Below the pieces are notes generated by a model. The model did no database searches. It was not told where the DNA came from and saw only the letters and a list, made by a program, of their open reading frames with translations. Positions 9,613 to 18,240 of a stretch of DNA of 64,000 nucleotides are shown here, one piece after another; position 1 is the stretch's first letter, and every line of letters begins with the position of its first letter. The stretch covers positions 1 through 64,000 of the forward strand of contig NZ_FNOW01000001.1 in the NCBI RefSeq assembly GCF_900107145.1. Reading direction: 5' to 3'. Source of the DNA: Allochromatium warmingii (lineage in GTDB: Bacteria > Pseudomonadota > Gammaproteobacteria > Chromatiales > Chromatiaceae). The translations under genes and the position numbers were made by a program.

Positions 9613-10041
9613 TCACTTCGGCAACGGCAGACGCTGCTTGTGATACCACGCCCGATCCAGCGCCCAGACCACCGATTCGACATCCGGTTGACGCAGCATC
9701 ACCTGAATCGCCTGCAACTCGATGGCCCGCCAGCGGCGCTCGGCTGCCACGACTTCAGGTGCCGTGTCGGGTTTATCAGCCAGTGCCGGATCAAAGCGAT
9801 TGAGCACCGGACGTAGCGGTAACTCCGAGGTGTGCGGACTGCTCAGGGTGGCGACCCCATTGATAAACAGTAACACCTTGAAATCATAAGGATAGTCAGC
9901 CAGCACCGGGTCTTGTTCCAACAGCTCATTGAGCTGCCAAACACGCGGGCGCAGTTCATCGTTATGCCAAGTCAAGGTCACAATCAAAAAGACCAAAAAT
10001 GCGGCAGATGCGATGATCGAACTCAGGGTTAAGCGATCCAT
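9613..10041 (-). CDS. Small protein with one N-terminal membrane segment, unknown function
   Basis: Not recognised as a named family. The 142 residues begin with MDRLTLSSIIASAAFLVFLIV, a single hydrophobic helix (about residues 8-24), and continue as a soluble domain of mixed charge with WQLNELLEQDP and a conserved-looking VVWALDRAWYHKQRLP end. It is the first gene of the reverse-strand run and is transcribed away from the coiled-coil gene at 10189. The roughly 147-base space between them should hold both promoters. Confidence 0.65.
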   Translation of the reverse strand: MDRLTLSSIIASAAFLVFLIVTLTWHNDELRPRVWQLNELLEQDPVLADYPYDFKVLLFINGVATLSSPHTSELPLRPVLNRFDPALADKPDTAPEVVAAERRWRAIELQAIQVMLRQPDVESVVWALDRAWYHKQRLPLPK

Positions 10042-10188
10042 GATTAAATGCGGGCCTCAAATGCGTTAGATGCGTTAGATACGTTCACCAAGCCCGACAT
10101 GATGCGTGCGTGCCCCTATTGGACGCAAGCCGCGCCCGTCACAGTCACTTAACTCCAGCGATCCATCAGCGACCGAACCGCGCCCGAC

Positions 10189-12549
10189 ATGACCACCGAG
10201 CCTCACGTTCTCCCGCCCTTTGGCACGCGCCGCCTCTGGGATTTTCTGCGCCTCAAACCCTATGGCGACAGCCTACTGACACCAGCGGTGCGGGTGTGGC
10301 TGGGGTTTGCCTGGACGATCATCCTGCTCATGGCGACCCTCGAAGGTATCGTCTGGGGGCTGGTCGGCGCGAGCATCGTGCCAGCCGAGAGCGCCAGTTT
10401 GCGCCCCTTTGCTGGGCTGCTGCTCTTTGCGCTGATCTTTTCAGTCGTCTGGATTATCGACGCCTCGTTAGTGATGTCCGAACGCCCGACAGCGCGGTCA
10501 CGGCGCTGGAATCGCGGCAACAATCAGGGATTTTTGGCGCTCGTGCGCTGGTTATTTGGCTTTTTAGCGCGGCTGGCAATTGTCGCACTCTCGCTCTATG
10601 TCACCGCGCCGTTTTTGGGCAAAATCATTCGCGCCGATGATATTGCAACCTATCATCAACAGCAGGTCGAACGCTATTACGCCCAGCGCGACGCGCAATT
10701 CAAAGCGCAATTAACCGAGCGCACCGCGCAATTCGAGCAAACCTATCAAGCGCGTGTTGCGACTTTACAGGCCGAAATTACCCATCTGACTGAATCCATC
10801 ACCCGCGAACGGCAGCGCCGCAGTGACATCGAAGCGCAATTTTCTCCCGAATTAGCCGTCTTGCGCCGCGATTTAACTGCAATGCAGCAGCGTGTCGGCG
10901 ATGAAATTTTAGGGCGCGACGGGCGGGCATCCGGGCGCGGGCCAGAAGCACGGAAATGGGAATTTAACGCTCAATTACTCACCAGTCAATTAGACAGCAA
11001 ACAAACCGAATTAAATACCCTCGTTGGGAATATCAATCAGCAGCTTACTGATTGGGAACGCACTTTGAATGAACGCACCGAAACACTGCAACGTCTCGGT
11101 GCCGAACACCAGCAGCGCCTTGACAGCATTGCCGCCGAATTAACCGCGCAACAGCTGCCACCGAATCCACCGCGCTTGAGCTTTGCGGCGCGTTCTAAAG
11201 CCCTGCAAGCCCTGCAAGCCAGCCCTGAAGAACAGGGCGTGCCGCATTTTGAGACCGTCGAAGGCTTTGCTCAAGCTACCCTCGGCGTTTTATTTTTATC
11301 GCTGCTGGCGCTGAAATTATTTGAACCAGGATCCGTCCGCGCCTATTACAGCGAAACGATTCAAATGCAGTACCGTAAATATCTCGAAGGGGGTTTAGCT
11401 GATATTCCCAGCTTCGAGTGTTTAGATAACGAACATCGACTCAACCCGATTGAATTTACCCGTCTCTGGTTAGCCTACGAAAAAGATCCGACTGCGTTTT
11501 TTACGGAACGACAGGCGATTATTGAAGTCCGTGAACCACTGTTGCGTTATTTAGCCGAGCGTGAATTAGAACGCGACCGGTTAGCGCACCGTCAAACCAA
11601 TCTCGAAGATGAGTTATTATTTGCACATCGCCGCCGCGAACGCCAATTAGCGGCTTTTGAGCGCGAATTAGAGGTGCGGACAACGCAACTGCAAGCACAA
11701 CTCGCCTGCGAAACCAAAACCATCAACGATCAGCGGCGCATTCAATTAGCAATTGAATTACAAAAAGCCCGTCAAGATTGGAATGTTCGGCGCTTACATG
11801 AAGAAGAAGCCTTAAACCGCGAACGCGAACGCTTAGAGCACGAACATCAACAAGCACTCGAAGCCTTGCGCTTACGTGAGCAAGAAATTGAGCATGTGCG
11901 CGAGCGTAGTCAAACGCGCTTACATCAAGCTGAAGTGGCCGCGCAATTAGAGCATGAGCGCAAGTTATTAGAAATCGAGCAACGCCATGAACGCGAACAG
12001 CATAAAGCACGGGTGAATGATGTCCGTGCGGAATTAGCGCGTTTACATACTGCTGAAATCAAACAACGCGCCGAACGTCAAAGCGTGCGTGAAGCGGCAC
12101 GTAAGCTCGAAGATGAAATGATGGGGCTGCGTTCGAGTATCACCGTAGGTGAGGTTGAATTGATTTCACTGCAACGGCGCACCAAAACCCTGCGCGAACA
12201 ACTCGCCTTGTCGCGTCAAACTCAAGCGGCAGCGGCTGAAGAGCAAGCGACCGATGAAGGCGATGCAATACAGAAATCACGGTTTTGGGCGCGGTCACGT
12301 TCAGAAGGTGAATTAACCAGTCAGCGTGAAGTCGAGCGCGAATACAAAGCGGCTGAAAAAGCTGAACGCGCCATGATGGAGCAATTAACGAAATTGGCTG
12401 ATACGCTCAAAATACTGGAATTGCGTTTCGAGTCCAACGCCAGCGAGCAGCGTGATATTGAAACACGCTTAGATACCACTGAAACACAGATTCAATTTTA
12501 TGAAGATAGTTTGACAACGCTGTTGATGCCGATGGCGAAAGAATCCTAA
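10189..12549 (+). CDS. Large membrane protein with long coiled coils (DUF4407-like architecture)
   Basis: The 786-residue protein has three membrane segments near the N-terminus (about 36-58, 72-96 and 116-145), then a charged coiled-coil stretch (about 150-340), a fourth hydrophobic segment (about 358-380, GVLFLSLLALKLFEPGS), then a second, very long Glu/Arg/Gln-rich coiled coil to the end. This layout matches DUF4407-type proteins, but no catalytic motif is visible and the assignment is by architecture only. It might scaffold a membrane complex. An intrinsic terminator follows at 12614-12653, so it is probably a single-gene unit. Confidence 0.72.
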   Translation: MTTEPHVLPPFGTRRLWDFLRLKPYGDSLLTPAVRVWLGFAWTIILLMATLEGIVWGLVGASIVPAESASLRPFAGLLLFALIFSVVWIIDASLVMSERPTARSRRWNRGNNQGFLALVRWLFGFLARLAIVALSLYVTAPFLGKIIRADDIATYHQQQVERYYAQRDAQFKAQLTERTAQFEQTYQARVATLQAEITHLTESITRERQRRSDIEAQFSPELAVLRRDLTAMQQRVGDEILGRDGRASGRGPEARKWEFNAQLLTSQLDSKQTELNTLVGNINQQLTDWERTLNERTETLQRLGAEHQQRLDSIAAELTAQQLPPNPPRLSFAARSKALQALQASPEEQGVPHFETVEGFAQATLGVLFLSLLALKLFEPGSVRAYYSETIQMQYRKYLEGGLADIPSFECLDNEHRLNPIEFTRLWLAYEKDPTAFFTERQAIIEVREPLLRYLAERELERDRLAHRQTNLEDELLFAHRRRERQLAAFERELEVRTTQLQAQLACETKTINDQRRIQLAIELQKARQDWNVRRLHEEEALNRERERLEHEHQQALEALRLREQEIEHVRERSQTRLHQAEVAAQLEHERKLLEIEQRHEREQHKARVNDVRAELARLHTAEIKQRAERQSVREAARKLEDEMMGLRSSITVGEVELISLQRRTKTLREQLALSRQTQAAAAEEQATDEGDAIQKSRFWARSRSEGELTSQREVEREYKAAEKAERAMMEQLTKLADTLKILELRFESNASEQRDIETRLDTTETQIQFYEDSLTTLLMPMAKES

Positions 12550-12613
12550 ACTGCGCATCTCATCAGTTTATCTTTCGGCTTGCGCTTAACGAATCTGAAT
12601 AGCCTGCAACACA

Positions 12614-12653
12614 AAAAAGCCACCGTCCGATTATCAGCGGGCGGTGGCTTTTA
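12614..12653 (+). terminator. Intrinsic terminator after the coiled-coil gene
   Basis: AAAGCCACCGTCCG pairs with CGGGCGGTGGCTTT across an 8-base loop with one wobble pair, and ends in a T-stretch. It lies about 65 bases after the stop at 12549. Confidence 0.9.
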
Positions 12654-12675
12654 AATTAACATGAGTTCTGTTTAA

Positions 12676-13630
12676 GAGGCTGTCTAAAAACTAAACTATT
12701 GATTTTGAAGTAGATTTTTTCGAGAATATGGCAAATTTTGCGAGTTAATTAACCCCACTCATATCGTGAATATGACTTCAGAAAAAAACTCTTCGCCAAA
12801 ATACCCAAGCGATATCTCCGATGAAGAATGGGAGATTGTCGAAAAAATCTTCGAAGAACTCGAGCCTTATACAACAGGCCGCCCAAGATCAAGTGATCTA
12901 CGCGAAATCTTGAATGCTATCTTTTATTTAAACAAAACAGGTTGTCCGTGGCGTTATCTCCCAAATGATTTTCCATCTTACAAACTGGTTAACTATTACT
13001 ACAATAAGTGGACAGATAACAAGTTGCTTGAAAAGCTGAATACCGCTTTACGCAAGCACTTACGCGAAAAAAAAGACCAAAAACCAGATCCGACAGGGGC
13101 GATCATCGACAGTCAAAGTGTCAAGGGAACCCCAGAGTCTAAACAGGCTTCTGGGTTCGACGGCGGTAAGTTAGTCAAAGGCCGCAAGCGGCATATCGTT
13201 GTAGATACAATGGGTTGCGTGCATGCCGCCAATATCTTTGATGGTACCGCCGCACGCGAAGTCATCGCACGCTTATTTTTACTCCTTCAATCCGTCAAAA
13301 TTATTTGGACGGATGGCGCCTACGCCGGAGCAGAACTGATTGAATGGGTATTTAAGCAGTTTGCCTGTACGCTCACTCTTGTTCGGAAACAAACTGGTCG
13401 CAAAGGTTTTCATGTCTTGCCACGTCGCTGGGTCGTTGAAAGAACATTCGCTTGGCTTGGACGCTCGCGCCGATTGAGTAAAGATTATGAGCGTAAGCCA
13501 ACCTCTAGTGAGTCTCAAGTTTACTTAGCGTCTAGTCGATTGTTGCTTCGCCAAATTTGCAATAATCAAGTTCGCTATAAATTAGCCGCTGGCTAGAAAA
13601 AAACTGATTTGCCAGTTTCTAGACAGCCTC
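12676..13630 (+). mobile_element. Complete IS5-family insertion sequence (955 bp)
   Basis: The ends are imperfect inverted repeats, GAGGCTGTCTAAAAACT at the left and the complement of GAGGCTGTCTAGAAACT at the right. The element is flanked by TAA on both sides (12673-12675 and 13631-13633), a 3-bp target duplication of the TNA type. One transposase gene fills it. A nearly identical copy in the opposite orientation starts at position 239 and runs left. The high identity points to recent transposition. Confidence 0.95.
12766..13596 (+). CDS. IS5-family transposase
   Basis: The 276-residue DDE transposase begins with a DUF4096-like segment (DISDEEWEIVEKIF, CPWRYLPNDFP). The catalytic triad is visible as D in IIDSQSV, D in WTDGAY and E in VVERTFAW. 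The reading frame is intact, so the element may be active. It starts at GTG 12766; ATG 12772 is an equally possible start. Confidence 0.95.
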   Translation: MNMTSEKNSSPKYPSDISDEEWEIVEKIFEELEPYTTGRPRSSDLREILNAIFYLNKTGCPWRYLPNDFPSYKLVNYYYNKWTDNKLLEKLNTALRKHLREKKDQKPDPTGAIIDSQSVKGTPESKQASGFDGGKLVKGRKRHIVVDTMGCVHAANIFDGTAAREVIARLFLLLQSVKIIWTDGAYAGAELIEWVFKQFACTLTLVRKQTGRKGFHVLPRRWVVERTFAWLGRSRRLSKDYERKPTSSESQVYLASSRLLLRQICNNQVRYKLAAG

Positions 13631-13787
13631 TAAGAGCCTTGTCAATTCAACAGAATAAGCTAATTTTTAGTGCGGTTGTGGGATGGATCTGAGGGCTGAT
13701 TAAATATTCGGTGCTGTGTGGTATTTGGGATTGATGGCGCTCCAGATTGAATAACGCGCCCAATATCAAATACCCGATACCGCATCA

Positions 13788-14102
13788 TTACGGCAAAAAC
13801 GAACAGCAATAATCGGTCAAGCGCGCAACGCGCATGGTAAATTTCGCATTAGCTGGCACTGCAAATGATTCGCCGCCCTGCACCGACCGCCAGCCATCTT
13901 CGCCCGGAAGCTGTACTGTTAATTCACCGCTGAGAATTTCCATCACCTCAGCCGCTTGCGTATTAAATTCAAATTCACCCGGCTGCATGATGCCGAGTGT
14001 TTTGCGGCTGCCATCAGCACAAATCACAGTGCGACTGGTCACCAGACCATCGAAATAAATATTGGCCGTTTTAATCACGGTGACTTGCGTCAATTCGGAC
14101 AT
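13788..14102 (-). CDS. ppnP: Pyrimidine/purine nucleoside phosphorylase
   Basis: PpnP is a small cupin enzyme that splits nucleosides with phosphate into base and ribose-1-phosphate. The 104-residue product from ATG 14102 (MSELTQVTVIKTANIYF) has the usual length and the family blocks: ANIYFDGLVTSRTV, KTLGIMQPGEFEF, MEILSGELTVQLPG and GESFAVPANAKF. An upstream in-frame ATG would add 13 nonconserved residues. It lies 50 bases after the alpha/beta hydrolase gene on the same strand. Confidence 0.93.
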   Translation of the reverse strand: MSELTQVTVIKTANIYFDGLVTSRTVICADGSRKTLGIMQPGEFEFNTQAAEVMEILSGELTVQLPGEDGWRSVQGGESFAVPANAKFTMRVARLTDYCCSFLP

Positions 14103-14152
14103 CAGTGCATTCCTATTAGTCTTTGTCAGAAATAAAAGCAATTCGCGGTTGC

Positions 14153-15055
14153 TTAAGCTGAAGCCGCTAATTGGCGCATTAAAAACGGCTCAATTGCGGC
14201 TAAAAATGCTTCGGGGCGTTCTTCTTGCGGCAGATGTCCGGCATCGGCAATCACCTGCAATTCCGCTCCGGTAATGGCTTGTGCAAGCTGTGCGCTTTCG
14301 CTGGGTTTTACACCGCGATCATGTTCGCCAGTCACAACCAATGTTGGTTGCGTAATGCGGTCGAGCTGGGTATCGAGATGCAATCGATGCGTAGCCAGAA
14401 ACAATTCCAAAAAAACCTTGTCCCACTGACCGCGCATGAAATCGCGTTTAAATTCCGCCAGCGTCGCATCACTTAAGCGTTCTTGCCGATGCCAGAATTT
14501 GCGGATCGCTTTTTCATACAGCCGATTGATTAAAAACCCCATTAGCCGCGTAAACAGCGGTTTTAAACCGCGCATCAGCGCCAACACCGGCGCGGGCACC
14601 TGACTGGTCGCATAGCCGCTGTAAACCACGGTATCAACCAGAATCAAGCTCTGCACGCGCTCACGATGACGCAAGGCGGTTAGCAGCGCAATGGTACCGC
14701 CGGTCGAACTGCCAACCAGGATCGCCCGCTCAAAACCCAGCGCCGGAATCAAGGCCGCGATCAAATCGCCCTGGGCTTCGGCGCTATAAGGCGACGGTTC
14801 GGGCGCACCCTTCGGCGGCAGCGGGCGCGAGGTCAGGCCACAGGTCGGGCGATCAATGGCCACCACGGTTGCGTGTTGAGCCAACGGCGCGATCACCTGC
14901 GACCAAGATTTAAGGCTCAAAAAACTCCCATGCAGCAGCAGAAGCAAGGTCGCGCCGCTGCCCTGACGCTTGTAGTGCAGCCGAAAGCCGTTGACCGCAA
15001 TGAATTGACTATCGGGATCGGCAAGCTGGGTTTGATACCGCTCAATCGTAGCCAT
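14153..15055 (-). CDS. Alpha/beta-fold hydrolase
   Basis: A 300-residue hydrolase of the serine alpha/beta family. It shows an HGSFLS oxyanion segment near residue 43, the nucleophile elbow GSSTGG near residue 117, an acidic residue in VVTGEHDRG and the catalytic histidine in AGHLPQEERPEAF near the C-terminus. No signal peptide is evident. The substrate cannot be read from sequence; esterase, lipase-like or C-C hydrolase roles are all possible. It diverges from glyA, and ppnP follows it. Confidence 0.85.
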   Translation of the reverse strand: MATIERYQTQLADPDSQFIAVNGFRLHYKRQGSGATLLLLLHGSFLSLKSWSQVIAPLAQHATVVAIDRPTCGLTSRPLPPKGAPEPSPYSAEAQGDLIAALIPALGFERAILVGSSTGGTIALLTALRHRERVQSLILVDTVVYSGYATSQVPAPVLALMRGLKPLFTRLMGFLINRLYEKAIRKFWHRQERLSDATLAEFKRDFMRGQWDKVFLELFLATHRLHLDTQLDRITQPTLVVTGEHDRGVKPSESAQLAQAITGAELQVIADAGHLPQEERPEAFLAAIEPFLMRQLAASA

Positions 15056-15159
15056 GACGTGTGGAATCTCTGCAAGCGCAAGCGATTAAAGGCGAATAGC
15101 GACGCCACTCGCAAAACTCGATACACTATACTGCTTTTTAGTCCCCGAGGCGAAAGACC

Positions 15160-16416
15160 ATGTTCGAGCAAACACAACAGATCCGTGACTATGATCCCGA
15201 ACTTTGGGCGGTGATCCAGAACGAAGAGCGGCGGCAAGAAGAGCATGTCGAACTCATCGCTTCGGAAAACTATACCAGTCCGCGTGTCATGCAAGCACAG
15301 GGCAGCGTGCTGACTAATAAATATGCTGAAGGTTATCCGGGCAAACGCTATTACGGCGGCTGTGAATATGTCGATATTGCCGAGCAATTAGCAATTGACC
15401 GCGCCAAGCAATTATTCGGCGCAGACTATGCCAATGTGCAGCCGCATTCGGGTTCGCAAGCGAATGCAGCGGTCTATATGGCGCTGTGCGAGGCTGGTGA
15501 TACCGTTTTGGGCATGAGTTTAGCGCATGGCGGTCATTTAACGCACGGAGCCAAGCCGAATTTTTCCGGTAAGCTGTATAACGCGGTGCAATATGGTTTG
15601 AATGCCGAAACCGGCGCAATTGATTATGCTGAAGTCGAACGCTTGGCGCATGAACATCAGCCGCGCATGATTGTCGCTGGATTTTCCGCCTATTCGCGGG
15701 TGATTGATTGGCAACGCTTCCGTGACATCGCCGATAGCATCGGTGCGTATTTATTAGTCGATATGGCGCATGTCGCTGGATTGATTGCAGCGGGACTCTA
15801 TCCCAGTCCGGTGCAAATTGCTGATGTGACCACAACGACGACGCATAAAACATTACGCGGCCCGCGTGGTGGCTTGATTCTGGCGAAAGCCAATCCTGAG
15901 CTTGAAAAAAAGCTCAATTCAGTGGTATTCCCCGGCACACAAGGCGGGCCATTGATGCACGTCATCGCGGCCAAAGCCGTTGCCTTCAAAGAAGCCTTGG
16001 AGCCGAGTTTTAAGGCCTATCAGCAGCAGGTATTAAATAATGCGCGGGCGATGGCCGAGGTCTTTATTCAGCGTGGTTATGATGTCGTTTCCGGCGGCAC
16101 CGACGATCATTTATTCCTCGTCAGCTTTATTCATCAAGGACTGACCGGCAAAGACGTTGATGCGTGGCTGGGCGCAGCGAATATCACGGTCAATAAAAAT
16201 GCGGTTCCCAATGATCCGCAATCTCCGTTCGTGACCAGCGGCATTCGCATCGGCACCCCCGCTATCACGACTCGTGGTTTTGGTGCGGATGAAGCCCGGA
16301 TACTGGCTGAATGGATGTGCGACCTCATTGACGCCCGAGGTGCTGCGGAGACGCTGGCTACTGTCAAAGCGCAGGTACTCGATCTGTGCCGGCGTTTTCC
16401 AGTGTATAGTCACTGA
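15160..16416 (+). CDS. glyA: Serine hydroxymethyltransferase
   Basis: Interconverts serine and glycine with tetrahydrofolate, the main source of one-carbon units. At 418 residues it has the bacterial length. Visible motifs are [10 protein letters not shown], the [14 protein letters not shown] segment, [10 protein letters not shown] and the pyridoxal phosphate lysine in [18 protein letters not shown]- or purine-related riboswitch is not seen upstream. It opens a glyA-nrdR-ribD run, a common proteobacterial order. Confidence 0.98.
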   Translation: MFEQTQQIRDYDPELWAVIQNEERRQEEHVELIASENYTSPRVMQAQGSVLTNKYAEGYPGKRYYGGCEYVDIAEQLAIDRAKQLFGADYANVQPHSGSQANAAVYMALCEAGDTVLGMSLAHGGHLTHGAKPNFSGKLYNAVQYGLNAETGAIDYAEVERLAHEHQPRMIVAGFSAYSRVIDWQRFRDIADSIGAYLLVDMAHVAGLIAAGLYPSPVQIADVTTTTTHKTLRGPRGGLILAKANPELEKKLNSVVFPGTQGGPLMHVIAAKAVAFKEALEPSFKAYQQQVLNNARAMAEVFIQRGYDVVSGGTDDHLFLVSFIHQGLTGKDVDAWLGAANITVNKNAVPNDPQSPFVTSGIRIGTPAITTRGFGADEARILAEWMCDLIDARGAAETLATVKAQVLDLCRRFPVYSH

Positions 16417-16464
16417 TTGTTTGCGGATCGTCGAGCGCGATGCCGACGACTGGCAGGTGCAAAA

Positions 16465-16977
16465 ATGCGTTGTCCCTTTTGTGGTGCGCAGGATACCAAG
16501 GTCGTTGATTCGCGCTTAAGCGGCGAGGGCGATCAAGTGCGACGGCGGCGCAAGTGCGAGCTGTGCGGCGAGCGGTTTACGACCTATGAGACGGTCGAGC
16601 TGAACTTGCCGCGCATCGTCAAGCGTGACGGCAGCCGCGTTCCCTTTGAGAGCGACAAACTACGGGCGGGCATGATGCGGGCGCTCGAAAAGCGTCCCGT
16701 GAGTACCGAGCAAGTCGATCAGGCGGTGGTGCGGCTGCAACGGGCGCTGATGTCGAGCGGCGAGAGTGAGGTCGCAACGCAGCGCATCGGGGAATTGGTG
16801 ATGGACGAATTGCGCCAGCTCGATCCGGTCGCCTATGTGCGCTTTGCGTCGGTGTATCGCCATTTTGAGGATATTGCCGCCTTTCGTGCCGAGATCGAGC
16901 GTTTGGAATCGCAACCTGCTCCCGAAATCAGCCGTCAGCAGCTTGGCTTGCTCGATGAATTAGAGGGCGACCGCTGA
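16465..16977 (+). CDS. nrdR: Transcriptional repressor NrdR
   Basis: NrdR senses ATP/dATP and represses ribonucleotide reductase genes. The ATG at 16465 gives the standard [17 protein letters not shown] start and a 170-residue protein. The zinc ribbon uses CPFC and CELC, and an ATP-cone domain follows ([14 protein letters not shown]). It overlaps ribD by one base (TGATG), indicating translational coupling. The nrdB gene at 48149 is a likely target, but no NrdR box pair was seen there by eye. Confidence 0.97.
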   Translation: MRCPFCGAQDTKVVDSRLSGEGDQVRRRRKCELCGERFTTYETVELNLPRIVKRDGSRVPFESDKLRAGMMRALEKRPVSTEQVDQAVVRLQRALMSSGESEVATQRIGELVMDELRQLDPVAYVRFASVYRHFEDIAAFRAEIERLESQPAPEISRQQLGLLDELEGDR

Positions 16978-18128
16978 TGATCTGGTCACCCACGAGCGTC
17001 GCTGAAGACATCATGGATCGTCGTTTTATGACGCGAGCGATCCGCTTGGCCGAACGTGGCCGCTATACCACTGACCCGAATCCGCGTGTTGGCTGTGTGC
17101 TGGTGCGTGAGGGCCAGATTGTCGGCGAGGGCTGGCATCAGCGTGCCGGTGAGCCGCACGCCGAACCGCTGGCGCTGGCGCAAGCCGGTGAACGCGCCCG
17201 CGGGGCGACGGTGTATGTCACGCTGGAACCCTGTGCGCATCATGGCCGCACGCCGCCCTGTGCTGAGGCGCTGATTGCAGCGGGGGTAGCGCGGGTCGTG
17301 TGTGCGATGCGTGACCCGAATCCGCAGGTCGCTGGACGCGGGATCGAGCGCTTGCAGGCGGCGGGGATTCGGGTTGAGGTCGGCTGTCTCGACAGCGACG
17401 CGCAGGCGCTCAATCCCGGATTTATCAAACGTCACACCCAACAGCGACCCTATGTGCGCTGTAAGCTCGCGGCCAGTCTCGACGGGCGCACTGCGTTAGC
17501 GACTGGGGAAAGCAAGTGGATTACCTCAGATGCAGCGCGGCGCGATGTGCAACGCTGGCGGGCGGCGAGTTCGGCGATTGTCACTGGACTGGGCACGGTG
17601 CTGGGCGATGATCCGAGCTTGAACGTGCGTTTAACCGCTGCTGAACTTGGTCTGGATGCGGATGCGCCGGTGCGGCAACCCTGGCGCGTGGTGGTCGATA
17701 GCTATTGGCGCACACCGCCGACAGCGCGTTTATTGAGCTTGCCCGGGCGCACGCTGATTGCTGGCACTGGCCCCAAAGGTCAGGCGGCGGCCGCACTGGC
17801 AGCGGCTGGCGCGGTATTGCTCGAACTGCCAGAACAGGCGGGACGGGTGGATTTGGCCGCGCTGATGACCGCCCTAGCGCAGCGCGAGATCAACGAAGTG
17901 CTACTCGAAGCCGGTTCGACACTATCGGGAGCTGCCGTGCAAGCCGGATTAGTCGATGAAATTTTGCTCTATCAAGCGCCCTGCTTGATGGGACAGGCCG
18001 CAAAAGGGCTGTTTGATCTGCCCGGCATCGACAGCATGGCCAATCGTGTTGTGCTGGAGATATTCGATGTGCGGCGCATTGGCGTTGATCTGCGGATTCG
18101 GGCGCGGCCGCAATTAAAGACGGCGTAG
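16977..18128 (+). CDS. ribD: Bifunctional riboflavin biosynthesis deaminase/reductase
   Basis: RibD deaminates the pyrimidine intermediate of riboflavin synthesis and then reduces its ribose. The N-terminal deaminase domain has HAEPLAL and the zinc motif PCAHHGRTPPC, and NPRVGCVLV precedes them. The C-terminal reductase begins near residue 150 with RPYVRCKLAASLDGRTA and has ITSDAARRDVQ. The product is 383 residues. The start used overlaps the nrdR stop; the ATG at 17013 (MDRRFMTRAI) is a good alternative nearer the family N-terminus. Confidence 0.96.
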   Translation: MIWSPTSVAEDIMDRRFMTRAIRLAERGRYTTDPNPRVGCVLVREGQIVGEGWHQRAGEPHAEPLALAQAGERARGATVYVTLEPCAHHGRTPPCAEALIAAGVARVVCAMRDPNPQVAGRGIERLQAAGIRVEVGCLDSDAQALNPGFIKRHTQQRPYVRCKLAASLDGRTALATGESKWITSDAARRDVQRWRAASSAIVTGLGTVLGDDPSLNVRLTAAELGLDADAPVRQPWRVVVDSYWRTPPTARLLSLPGRTLIAGTGPKGQAAAALAAAGAVLLELPEQAGRVDLAALMTALAQREINEVLLEAGSTLSGAAVQAGLVDEILLYQAPCLMGQAAKGLFDLPGIDSMANRVVLEIFDVRRIGVDLRIRARPQLKTA

Positions 18129-18171
18129 CTGATAGCTCATCGCTGGCAGCTAGAAACTGCCCGCTGATACG
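18128..18171. repeat. Short dispersed GCTGGC-type intergenic repeat
   Basis: Between ribD and hisHF. It contains GCTGATAGCT, CGCTGGCAGCT and CCGCTGATA words shared with the other members near 2075, 27017, 41536 and 53806. Confidence 0.45.
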
Positions 18172-18240
18172 CTATACACTGCACTTCAGCATCCAACCCC
18201 CGCGATCCCGTAACCGCCGCTTCGGATTTCACTGATTACT

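Noticed and set aside
10050-10090. Short tandem repeat GCGTTAGAT before the coiled-coil gene
   Set aside because: Only two full units and a partial third; too short to interpret.
1-13633. Composite transposon bounded by the two IS5 copies
   Set aside because: The right copy has its own TAA duplication on both sides, so it inserted independently; the left copy is flanked by TTA.
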